Positions 1 through 7,138 of a stretch of 10,956 nt of DNA are shown here, in pieces. How positions within the stretch are numbered: position 1 is the first letter of the stretch; every line of letters starts with the position of its first letter. Origin of the DNA: Lachnospiraceae bacterium (GTDB lineage Bacteria; Bacillota; Clostridia; Lachnospirales; Lachnospiraceae). The notes beneath the pieces were generated by a model. That model ran no database searches, was not told the DNA's origin, and saw only the letters and a list, made by a program, of their open reading frames with translations. The DNA is taken from NCBI GenBank assembly GCA_900759225.1, contig CAAEUM010000004.1:1-10956 (forward strand), read 5' to 3'. A program made the translations under genes and the position numbers.

Positions 1-10
1 AGTCCTAAAA

Positions 11-36
11 CGAAAGGAATCCTTTCGGATTTTTTT
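11..36 (+). terminator. Rho-independent terminator, possibly bidirectional
   Basis: A 7-bp perfect stem (CGAAAGG at 11-17 with CCTTTCG at 21-27) closes a three-base loop and is followed on the plus strand by seven T (30-36). That is a good intrinsic terminator for a plus-strand gene ending left of the window. On the minus strand the same stem is followed by TTTT (bases 10-7), so it could also end the transcript of the minus-strand ATPase gene at 143-1537. Confidence 0.7.
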
Positions 37-47
37 ATGCAGAGAGC

Positions 48-93
48 GAGGGTATCGCTCAATCATCTAATTTGATGATTTTGCGACACCCTC
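48..93. repeat. Long imperfect inverted repeat (20-bp arms)
   Basis: Arms 48-67 and 74-93 pair at 17 of 20 positions around a six-base loop. The outer block is GAGGGT/ACCCTC, then TCGC/GCGA after one mismatch, then ATCATC/GATGAT within a 7-bp inner block after two mismatches. A second, mutually exclusive hairpin exists: GAGCGA (44-49) pairs perfectly with TCGCTC (55-60). No T-run follows on either strand, so it is not a standard terminator. It lies just beyond the 3' end of the AT-rich ATPase gene. It could be an mRNA 3'-end structure, a small palindromic (REP/MITE-like) element, or a relic of a mobile element end. The sequence alone does not decide. Confidence 0.6.
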
Positions 94-142
94 TTCTGTT
101 TCATCATTTCTGGTGAAAGCAGAGGATTGCAGACGAAAGCGG

Positions 143-1537
143 CTAGATGGTTTCAGCATCTTGCTCACCTTCTTCCACAGCATCGGATTCTAATACTGCT
201 TGTCTAAAAATTGGAATTGCCCCATATCGACCAAGCAAATAGTCCTTTTCGATTTTTTTATCAAAACGAGCTCTGAACTTATTTAAAGAATACAATTTAG
301 AACTATGATCCTTTTGGCGTTCAATAAACCAAATTTCATCTTGACGTACAAAGTCTAAATCCATGATGTTTGAATCATGGGTTGTAACAATAAGTTGAGA
401 TGCGTTCTGTTCGGTTAATGAGTAGAAATAATTAATAAATTCCTGAGCAGCTTTTGTGTGAAGGCTTCTATCTAATTCATCGATTAGAATCACAGAATTG
501 AAAAGCAACCTTTGAAAAAGAGGTATTAAATTAAACAATCGCTGCGTTCCATCAGATTCATCGCTATATTCAAATAAATCTGTATCATTTCCGTGGTTAG
601 AAACAATTTCATATGTGAGAAGGGCGCCATTCACGTTTTTGACTTCCACCAGCGAGCCATCATGCTGTATAAATGCGCTTTGCCCATTTTCCTTTAGATT
701 TTTTGTAATATCAGTTTTAAGTAAATCAATAACCTTATCAGGCAGCATTGAGAAAGCTTTGTCAAACTCTACTTCTTTTTTGGAGACTGCTGTAATTCCT
801 GTATCAAAATAATTTAGTAAGTTTTCTAATGTGGTCTTTTCATTATCGTTATCTAAAAGCTGAGTGATCCCCCCATATTGTGAGTTTGGAAATATCACGA
901 CCAAATGTTCGAACCATTTTATCACATCTCTAAATGGCTGATATTCGGGCGAATCCTCTGGACTCCTCATAGCAATATCACTTAAAAAAAGTGTCTGCTT
1001 CATTTTAGAACTCGAAATATCATCTGTGTATACGGAAAATCTTGCCTCCTGACGGTCATCTGCAAAATGAATATCAGAAGATATTGTAAACGCTTCGTTA
1101 TTTTCATTTTTGCTACGCAAAAAAACACAAAATTCCCTATCTGGATTATCAATTTGATACAGCCATTCTTCCTCTAAGGATGCTGTAGCATAAGATATAG
1201 CAAAGCCATATGAGTAAAAATGTCCTTGCGAAAAAATATCAAATTGGAAAACACCAGGGCGCTCTTTGTAGCTTCCGTCAATTCGAAAATATTTTCTGTC
1301 ACAATTAGTATTTTCGATGCCATTAAGAACAATATTTTTAGCAAAAGCGATTGCCCGAAGCAAATTAGTTTTCCCGCTAGCGTTTGCACCAAAAATGAAA
1401 GCACCTTTGAGCATCCGTTTATTGTTACATGTTGCGATGTGCCCGCTGTGTCTCGTCATTTTCCCAGCTACCATGCTAAACGCAGTTAATCCTTTAAATG
1501 ACAAAAAGTTCTCAACTGAAAATCTGATGAGCTTCAA
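143..1537 (-). CDS. AAA15-family (RloA/COG1106-like) ATPase
   Basis: A 464-aa SMC/ABC-like ATPase of the stand-alone AAA15 group. The N-terminus (KLIRFSVENFLSF) is the usual start of this family. Walker A is GANASGKT at residues 50-57, the ABC-signature-like ESDGTQRL is at 327-334, Walker B VILIDELD at 349-356 (D353, E354), and the switch histidine is in TTHD at 385-388. The middle region (about 90-320) is divergent, as usual for the group. The TTG at 1535-1537 is preferred as start: AGGAGG lies four bases upstream (1542-1547) and the protein then begins at the family's N-terminus. An in-frame ATG at 1654 would add 39 AT-rich-encoded residues with no ribosome site. Relatives often sit in phage-defence or restriction islands, some paired with a RloB-type nuclease; no partner gene lies in the 142 bases downstream. 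Composition is clearly more AT-rich than in the genes to the right, suggesting transfer. The family call is firm; a defence role is inference. Confidence 0.85.
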   Translation of the reverse strand: MKLIRFSVENFLSFKGLTAFSMVAGKMTRHSGHIATCNNKRMLKGAFIFGANASGKTNLLRAIAFAKNIVLNGIENTNCDRKYFRIDGSYKERPGVFQFDIFSQGHFYSYGFAISYATASLEEEWLYQIDNPDREFCVFLRSKNENNEAFTISSDIHFADDRQEARFSVYTDDISSSKMKQTLFLSDIAMRSPEDSPEYQPFRDVIKWFEHLVVIFPNSQYGGITQLLDNDNEKTTLENLLNYFDTGITAVSKKEVEFDKAFSMLPDKVIDLLKTDITKNLKENGQSAFIQHDGSLVEVKNVNGALLTYEIVSNHGNDTDLFEYSDESDGTQRLFNLIPLFQRLLFNSVILIDELDRSLHTKAAQEFINYFYSLTEQNASQLIVTTHDSNIMDLDFVRQDEIWFIERQKDHSSKLYSLNKFRARFDKKIEKDYLLGRYGAIPIFRQAVLESDAVEEGEQDAETI

Positions 1538-1553
1538 ACCACCTCCTGTACAT

Positions 1554-1582
1554 ATTATGTGTGATTTTTTCACTTTTAGCAA
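1554..1582 (-). promoter_or_regulatory. Candidate sigma-A promoter of the AAA15 ATPase gene
   Basis: Reading the minus strand, TTGCTA (1582-1577, four of six to consensus) and CATAAT (1559-1554, five of six) are separated by 17 bases. The predicted start of transcription falls just at the AGGAGG ribosome site (1547-1542), giving a very short leader and supporting the TTG start at 1537. The spacer contains the small palindrome GTGA-N5-TCAC, which could be an operator or chance. This is a consensus match only. Confidence 0.4.
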
Positions 1583-1738
1583 TGAAACTAAGAAATTTAT
1601 TTTGTAACAGAATTTCCCATAATTTTTCAAGAAAAAAGTAAGGAAAACATCCATATTGTATGTTAAAATAGAGATAACTGTTTAGAACGGCGTTATAAAG
1701 ATGCCTTGTTCTGGTCAGCCATAAACAATAGAAACAAC

Positions 1739-1760
1739 TCCGGGAAGCACCGGCCCCGGA
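1739..1760 (+). other. GC-rich hairpin in the leader of the two-component operon
   Basis: TCCGGG (1739-1744) pairs perfectly with CCCGGA (1755-1760) around a ten-base loop. It lies about 20 bases upstream of the AGGAGGG ribosome site of the response-regulator gene, in an otherwise AT-rich gap (1655-1790). No T-run follows, so it is not a simple terminator. It may affect mRNA stability or translation, or be a protein-binding site. I found no convincing -35/-10 pair for the operon in this gap. Confidence 0.35.
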
Positions 1761-1790
1761 ATAAGAGTGGACATAAGAGGAGGGAATGAC

Positions 1791-2495
1791 ATGCCCGATA
1801 TTAATATTCTGGTTGTAGATGATGAAAAGGAAATAGCGGACTTAATTGAAATTTATCTTGTAAGTGATGGTTATAAGGTTTTTAAGGCGGACAATGCGGT
1901 TTCCGGCCTTGAGATCTTGGAAAAGCAGGAAATCCACCTGGTGCTGTTAGACATTATGATGCCGGGAATGAACGGCCTGGAGATGTGTCAGAAAATAAGG
2001 GAAAACAACAATATCCCGATCATTATGCTCAGTGCCAAGTCAACAGACCTTGACAAGATACTGGGATTGCGGACAGGGGCGGATGATTATGTAGTAAAGC
2101 CCTTTAATCCTCTGGAGCTGACGGCCCGGGTTAAATCCCAGCTGCGCCGCTATACTCAGTTAAACCCCAACAGCGGCGGCAGGGAAGCAATGAGCCATGA
2201 GATCAACATTAAGGGGATGACGATCAATAAGGACAATCATAAGGTGATTGTGGATGATGAGGAGATCAAGCTTACGCCCATTGAGTTTGACATCCTTTAT
2301 CTGCTGGCCTCCAACCCGGGGAAAGTATTCAGTACCGACGAGATCTTTGAGAAGGTTTGGAATGAAAAGGTTTACGAGGCCAACAACACAGTTATGGTAC
2401 ATATACGGCGCTTAAGAGGCAAGATGAAGGAAGATACACGTCAGAACAAGATTATCACAACCGTGTGGGGAGTAGGATACAAAATTGAAAAATGA
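1791..2495 (+). CDS. VanR-like OmpR/PhoB-family response regulator
   Basis: A 234-aa cytoplasmic DNA-binding response regulator. The receiver domain (about 4-120) has the acidic pair D10/D11, phospho-acceptor D54 in LLDIMMPG, switch residue S81 and K103 in KPF. The C-terminal winged helix (about 138-234) ends in TVWGVGYKIEK, as in VanR regulators. I chose the ATG at 1791 because AGGAGGG (1777-1783) lies seven bases upstream; the in-frame GTG at 1767 would place the ribosome site inside the gene. It overlaps the kinase gene by 11 bases, so the two are co-translated partners. By context it probably controls its own five-gene operon with the ABC transporter. VanR-likeness is by sequence; no van resistance genes are nearby, so no vanR symbol is given. 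Confidence 0.93.
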   Translation: MPDINILVVDDEKEIADLIEIYLVSDGYKVFKADNAVSGLEILEKQEIHLVLLDIMMPGMNGLEMCQKIRENNNIPIIMLSAKSTDLDKILGLRTGADDYVVKPFNPLELTARVKSQLRRYTQLNPNSGGREAMSHEINIKGMTINKDNHKVIVDDEEIKLTPIEFDILYLLASNPGKVFSTDEIFEKVWNEKVYEANNTVMVHIRRLRGKMKEDTRQNKIITTVWGVGYKIEK

Positions 2496-3621
2496 TATGA
2501 GCAGGCGTTACCGCACCAGGGTAATAACCAATATCATATACAGCGCAATTATTTCCTGCCTGATCGAAGTATTCCTTGTAACCAATATTTCCATGATCGC
2601 AAGGTACATGCAGGGGACAGGAAAGGCCGCCTGGCTGGTGGAGGCGGTGCTGGAGCAGCATGTAGCCATTGTATTAGTTTATGTGCTTACAGGGCTTCTT
2701 GTCTTTGCAGTGGCCTTTATGATACTGCAGGAGCCGTACATACGCTATATAAGCCGCATTTCCGATGCAGTTGAGCGCATTTCCCAGGGCAACCTCACAA
2801 CAGCGGTTGATGTTATGGGAGATGATGAATTTTCCAGCATGGCGGCGAACTTAAATAAAATGGCTCAGGATATCCAGCGGCTTATGGATAAGGAGCGGGA
2901 GGCGGAACGGACAAAAAATGAGCTGATCACCAATGTGGCTCATGACCTTAGGACACCTCTGACCTCCATTATCGGCTATCTGGAGCTGTTAGCAGGAAAC
3001 AAGGCAATCCCTGAGGACATGCAGCATAAATACATAGAAATTGCATATGGGAAATCAAAACGCCTGGAAAAGCTGATCGAAGATCTGTTTGGATTTACAA
3101 AGCTTAACTGCGGGCGCATTACCATGCATGTAGGACAGCTGGATATTGTAAAGCTTTTAAGCCAGCTTCTGGAGGAGGCATATCCTAACTTTGCAGAAAA
3201 AAATCTGTCCTACGACCTGCAGAGCAATGTGCCGGCCCATATTATTACAGCAGACGGCAATCTTCTGGCAAGGCTCTTTGATAACCTGATCGGAAATGCC
3301 ATTAAATACGGGGCAGATGGAAAACGTGTGCTGGTCCGGGTCCATGGACAGGAGGAGAGTGTGGCTGTGTCTGTGACAAACTACGGTTACGTGATCCCGG
3401 AGGATGAGCTTCCGCTTATCTTCAATAAATTTTACCGGGTGGAGCAGTCGCGTTCCAGCAGTACGGGAGGCACCGGATTGGGGCTTGCTATTGTAAAAGA
3501 GATTGTGGATATGCATGGCGGTTCGATCAACGTGACCAGTGATCTAAACGGCACTGTGTTTACGGTAAAGCTGTGGAATCAGTTTGACGCAGATAAGGAG
3601 CAGTTTGAGCGGATCGAGTAA
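2485..3621 (+). CDS. VanS-like membrane sensor histidine kinase
   Basis: A 378-aa sensor kinase that should phosphorylate the regulator encoded just upstream. Two membrane helices (about 13-37 and 59-81) frame a short external loop of about 20 residues, so there is no large sensor domain. A HAMP linker (about 82-135) follows, then HisKA with phospho-acceptor H153 in VAHDLRTPLT, the N box around N267/N271 (FDNLIGNAIKY), and the G2 box GGTGLGL at 328-334. The usual DxGxG of the G1 box reads NYGYV (299-303), a variant seen in VanS-like Firmicutes kinases, so probably active. The TTG start at 2485 has AGGA seven bases upstream; an in-frame ATG at 2497 is an alternative that would drop four residues and lie just past the upstream stop. 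The short loop suggests intramembrane or accessory-protein sensing, perhaps through the transporter encoded downstream (inference). Confidence 0.93.
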   Translation: MKNDMSRRYRTRVITNIIYSAIISCLIEVFLVTNISMIARYMQGTGKAAWLVEAVLEQHVAIVLVYVLTGLLVFAVAFMILQEPYIRYISRISDAVERISQGNLTTAVDVMGDDEFSSMAANLNKMAQDIQRLMDKEREAERTKNELITNVAHDLRTPLTSIIGYLELLAGNKAIPEDMQHKYIEIAYGKSKRLEKLIEDLFGFTKLNCGRITMHVGQLDIVKLLSQLLEEAYPNFAEKNLSYDLQSNVPAHIITADGNLLARLFDNLIGNAIKYGADGKRVLVRVHGQEESVAVSVTNYGYVIPEDELPLIFNKFYRVEQSRSSSTGGTGLGLAIVKEIVDMHGGSINVTSDLNGTVFTVKLWNQFDADKEQFERIE

Positions 3622-3650
3622 GCGTTGGACGAAGGCGAGGATATATAAAA

Positions 3651-6176
3651 ATGAAAACAGATAAACGTATTATAAGTTTAAATGGCAGAGGAAGGGCGCT
3701 GAAAAGCACCCTTTTTGCCATCCTGCTTGCAGCAGGCTTCTTAAGCACAGCAGGCATGGCTCTGGCAGAAGAAAGGGAAGACCAGCAGGCAGAGGAGGTT
3801 TCCCTGGAGGGGCCGGTGGTAATGGACGCAGTTTACGGCTACCAGAACACAGCAAAAAGCGGCCGCTTCATGCCTCTCTCTGTGACTTTGGAAAACAGGC
3901 TTGATACGCCCTTTAAAGGAACCTTCTGCATCCTTACCATGGAGCCCCAGGAGTACAGCGGCCAGATAGAATATAATGCTTACCGCTATGAATACCCTGT
4001 AGAGCTGGAGGGAAAAGGGATGCTTACCCGTTCCTACAGTGTCTCCATGGGTGCAGGCGTTGACCAGATGTACCTCTTTCTTTTGGATGAGAACGGGAAA
4101 GAGGTGGGAAGGAAGCGGTTAAAGCTGGAGCTGAACATGGATACGGCGGAGCTGTTCGTGGGTGTGCTAAGTGACAGCATTGACAAGCTTTCTTACCTTG
4201 ATCATGTGGGAATCAACTTTGGCTCCCTTCGCACAAGGATGATCGAGCTGTCACCGGAGACACTCCCTGAGGAGGAGCGCGGCCTTGATCAGCTGGATGT
4301 GCTCCTTATCACAGATTTTGATACAGGGATCCTCACAAAGGAGCAGATAACGGCGATCCGGGAGTGGACCAGCTCCGGAGGCACCCTGCTTTTTGGAACA
4401 GGAGAGCGGGGGGCAGATACCTTAAGGGCTTTTCGTGCAGAGCTTTTAGAGGCTCCTGTGCCCCAGGCAGAGGAGTATCAGGTCAATATGGGAGTGGCTT
4501 ATGCAGAGGACAGTCCCCAGGGTGCCTCTATTCCACTCATCTGTACTGAGGTGTCTTTAAAGGGCGGTACAGAGCTTCTTGCCAGTGATGAGTTTTCCGT
4601 TGTCACCAGTACCCCTGTGGGAAGCGGACAGGTAGCTGCGGCAGTGTATGATTTTAAGGATATCCAGGATTTCTGCAGTAAAAATCCCTCTTATGTATCA
4701 GATCTTTTCCAGCTCCTTCTTGGGGAAGATAAGATTGCAGCCTTAAGCAGTGCGGTTGATTACAGCCTTAACAATCATTACTGGTCGGTTCAGGGGCTGG
4801 TAAGCAGCGGAAATATAAATAAGCTTCCAAAGGTGGGGCTTTATGTGACGCTGGCAGTGGCCTATGTGACGCTGGCAGGCCCGGGCCTGTATATTTTCTT
4901 TAAGCAGAGGAAAATGGGACAGTATTACCTTCCGGCAGTGGGGCTTCTGTCTGTCTGCTGTACAGGGATCGTGTTCCTTATGGGTTCTGCAACCCGGTTC
5001 CAGGGGCCCTTCTTTACCTATGCCTCCATTCTGGAGATGCAGGACGGTGAAGCCTCAGAGACTCTGTTTATCAATATGAGGGCGCCTTACAATAAGCCAT
5101 ATACAGTGGAGCTGGACCCCACCTATGCGGTGTATCCTCTGACAGGTAATCCCTCTTACAGCCGCAATACCAACGTGAAATTTACCGGTGAGGAGGAACC
5201 TGCTATTACGATCAGCCGCCAGAAGGATGCTACAAGGCTTTCTGCCCGCAATGTGGGCCCCTTTAATTCACGCCTGTTCCAGCTGGAGCGCAATGGGAAA
5301 AATGAACAGGGAGAAGGCTTTACAGGGGAGATCCATTCCTTTGACGGGAAGGTGACAGGAAGCATTACAAATAACTTTGATGAGGCGGTGGAGCAGGTGG
5401 CAGTGCTGCTCTATAATCAGATGCTTTTGATCGACAGGATGGAGCCGGGAGAAACGGTTTGCCTGGATGACCTGGAGGTTATTTACGGGGCCACTAATTT
5501 TGGCTATGCGATCGCATCACAGATAACCGGTGAAACGGCGCTGCAGCAGCAGGGGGATACGCGAAGCCCCGCCTACACCCAGGCCCTGGAGCGTGCCAAC
5601 CTTCTTTCCTACTATATTCAGGATCATGTTTCGGCCTATCATACAGATGCAAAGGTGGTGGGCTTTCGTCAGAACCGCACACAGAACAGCTTCCTGACTG
5701 ATAAGGGCTATGAAACCTATGGAACGACCCTTCTGACCTCTGCCATTGAGGTAGATTATGAGCAGGACGGCCATGTTTACCGCTCAGCGATGCAGAAGGC
5801 GCCCAATGTGCTTTCTGGTGACTATTATGCAGCTAACAATACCATGTATGGAAGTGCACCTCTTATATTGGAATACTTCCTTGGAAATGACATAGAGGTG
5901 GAGAAGCTGGCCTTCCATCAGCCGGATGAGCAGTCAAGGGAAAATCTGAAGCTTTACTATACAGTTCCCTTTGAGGGCCAGATGTATTTTTATAATTACA
6001 ATACAGGAAATTATGACCCGGTGGATGATCTGGCATCTGAATATGGAAGCCGTGAGCTGGAGCCATATCTGTCTCCGGGGAATACGCTGACAGTGAAGTA
6101 TGTGTATGAGGCTGGGGAGGACTATACCTGGAATATTATGCTGCCTGTGCTTACAGTGACGGGAAGGAGCAAATAA
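3651..6176 (+). CDS. Exported two-TM ABC-associated protein, GATase-like segment
   Basis: An 841-aa protein I cannot name. A signal peptide (1-39, basic start, hydrophobic 20-38, cleavage motif ALA|E) is followed by a beta-rich domain (about 55-165). Next comes an alpha/beta segment (about 167-360) resembling class I glutamine-amidotransferase-like or DUF4350/GldG-type folds, with LDVLLITDFD near 215-224 and EWTSSGGTLLFGTG at 238-251. Two membrane helices (about 395-417 and 426-446) are joined by a basic loop (FKQRK), placing the loop inside and both large regions outside. The C-terminal region (447-841) is beta-rich. I see no catalytic Cys-His-Glu set, so enzyme activity is not claimed. A 29-base gap separates it from the kinase gene, with GAGGA nine bases before the ATG. 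Its TAA overlaps the next gene's ATG. Likely the extracytoplasmic partner of the ABC transporter encoded downstream, perhaps binding substrate or ligand (inference). Confidence 0.8.
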   Translation: MKTDKRIISLNGRGRALKSTLFAILLAAGFLSTAGMALAEEREDQQAEEVSLEGPVVMDAVYGYQNTAKSGRFMPLSVTLENRLDTPFKGTFCILTMEPQEYSGQIEYNAYRYEYPVELEGKGMLTRSYSVSMGAGVDQMYLFLLDENGKEVGRKRLKLELNMDTAELFVGVLSDSIDKLSYLDHVGINFGSLRTRMIELSPETLPEEERGLDQLDVLLITDFDTGILTKEQITAIREWTSSGGTLLFGTGERGADTLRAFRAELLEAPVPQAEEYQVNMGVAYAEDSPQGASIPLICTEVSLKGGTELLASDEFSVVTSTPVGSGQVAAAVYDFKDIQDFCSKNPSYVSDLFQLLLGEDKIAALSSAVDYSLNNHYWSVQGLVSSGNINKLPKVGLYVTLAVAYVTLAGPGLYIFFKQRKMGQYYLPAVGLLSVCCTGIVFLMGSATRFQGPFFTYASILEMQDGEASETLFINMRAPYNKPYTVELDPTYAVYPLTGNPSYSRNTNVKFTGEEEPAITISRQKDATRLSARNVGPFNSRLFQLERNGKNEQGEGFTGEIHSFDGKVTGSITNNFDEAVEQVAVLLYNQMLLIDRMEPGETVCLDDLEVIYGATNFGYAIASQITGETALQQQGDTRSPAYTQALERANLLSYYIQDHVSAYHTDAKVVGFRQNRTQNSFLTDKGYETYGTTLLTSAIEVDYEQDGHVYRSAMQKAPNVLSGDYYAANNTMYGSAPLILEYFLGNDIEVEKLAFHQPDEQSRENLKLYYTVPFEGQMYFYNYNTGNYDPVDDLASEYGSRELEPYLSPGNTLTVKYVYEAGEDYTWNIMLPVLTVTGRSK
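4842..4883 (+). repeat. Tandem 21-bp duplication inside a membrane helix
   Basis: The 16-base block TATGTGACGCTGGCAG occurs identically at 4842-4857 and 4863-4878, exactly 21 bases (seven codons) apart. It encodes YVTLA twice within the first internal membrane helix of the 841-aa protein. Because the period is a multiple of three, the reading frame is kept. It looks like a slippage duplication. Confidence 0.7.
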
Positions 6177-7138
6177 TGCTGGAGATCAGAGATTTACATA
6201 AAGTATACGGAAAGTATCATGCTCTGGATGGCCTCTGCATGACGGTAAAGCCAGGGGCCCTTTACGGCTTTGTAGGGCCAAACGGGGCAGGAAAGACAAC
6301 GACCATCAAGATCATGACAGGGCTTCTGGCACCGGAAGAGGGATCCATTGCCATCTGCGGCATTGATGCGCTGTCAGACAGGGCAAAGCTTAAAAGCATG
6401 ATCGGATATGTGCCGGACTTCTTCGGCGTTTATGACAATCTGACGGTAGCCGAATATATGGAATTTTTTGCCTCCTGCAGCCGCATGGACGGCCTTATGG
6501 CACGCAAGCGCTACACAGCCCTTTTAGAGCAGGTTGGCCTGGAGGAAAAATTGGACTTCTATGTGGATGGGCTTTCAAGGGGAATGAAGCAGCGCCTCTG
6601 CCTTGCAAGGGCATTGATCCATGACCCGGAGATCCTGATCCTGGATGAGCCCACCTCCGGTCTTGACCCAAGAACCCGGTTTGAATTTAAGGAGATCCTT
6701 CAGGAGCTGTGCGCCGCCGGGAAAACCATTGTCATAAGCTCCCATGTACTATCGGAGCTGTCGGAAATGTGTACGGATATTGGGATCATCGATCAGGGGA
6801 AGATGGTGCTGGAGGGAAGTATTGAGGATATTATTTCGCGGGTCAATACCTCCAACCCCCTTGTGATCTCCGTTTACAGCAACATGGAAAAGGCCATGGG
6901 GATATTAAAGAGCCATCCATCGGTTCAGACGATCTCCCTCCAGGACAATGAAATTTCGGTGCGGTTTGACGGGGACAGCCAGGATGAGGCGATCCTGCTT
7001 CAGCAGCTCATTGACGGGGATGTTCTCATAAACAGCTTTACCCGGGAAAAAGGAAGCCTGGAAACGGTGTTCATGCAGCTGACAGGTGATGAGGAAGAAA
7101 GGGTGGTGGTATCCTATGAAGCGGAATCCGGTTTTTGA
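6176..7138 (+). CDS. ABC transporter ATP-binding subunit (ABC-2 exporter type)
   Basis: A 320-aa cytoplasmic ATPase that powers the membrane subunit encoded next. Walker A is GPNGAGKT at 34-41, the signature LSRGMKQR at 133-140, Walker B LILDEP at 154-159 (D157, E158), D-loop SGLD at 161-164, and switch histidine H190 in SSH. The Q-loop glutamine position reads D81 in GYVPD; I believe this is common in this exporter branch. Residues about 225-320 form an extra C-terminal region as in CcmA/DrrA-type subunits. The ATG overlaps the upstream TAA by one base (TAATG), with GGAAGGAG just before it, so translation is probably coupled. The 3' end overlaps the permease gene by 23 bases. The substrate is unknown. 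Confidence 0.93.
   Translation: MLEIRDLHKVYGKYHALDGLCMTVKPGALYGFVGPNGAGKTTTIKIMTGLLAPEEGSIAICGIDALSDRAKLKSMIGYVPDFFGVYDNLTVAEYMEFFASCSRMDGLMARKRYTALLEQVGLEEKLDFYVDGLSRGMKQRLCLARALIHDPEILILDEPTSGLDPRTRFEFKEILQELCAAGKTIVISSHVLSELSEMCTDIGIIDQGKMVLEGSIEDIISRVNTSNPLVISVYSNMEKAMGILKSHPSVQTISLQDNEISVRFDGDSQDEAILLQQLIDGDVLINSFTREKGSLETVFMQLTGDEEERVVVSYEAESGF

Noticed and set aside
1220..1607. Plus-strand ORFs of 89 and 96 aa opposite the ATPase gene
   Set aside because: They lie antisense to well-conserved ATPase coding sequence, have no ribosome site of note and no recognisable domains.
1538..1654. N-terminal 39-residue extension of the AAA15 ATPase from an ATG at 1654
   Set aside because: No ribosome site precedes that ATG, the extension does not look like the family, and a candidate promoter and AGGAGG lie downstream of it.
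3157..3516. Minus-strand 119-aa ORF opposite the histidine kinase
   Set aside because: It mirrors the conserved kinase ATPase domain and looks like a shadow frame with no independent support.
1791..3621. Glycopeptide (vancomycin) resistance regulatory locus
   Set aside because: The pair is VanR/VanS-like in sequence, but no vanH, ligase or vanX-like genes lie in the window; the downstream genes encode an ABC system.
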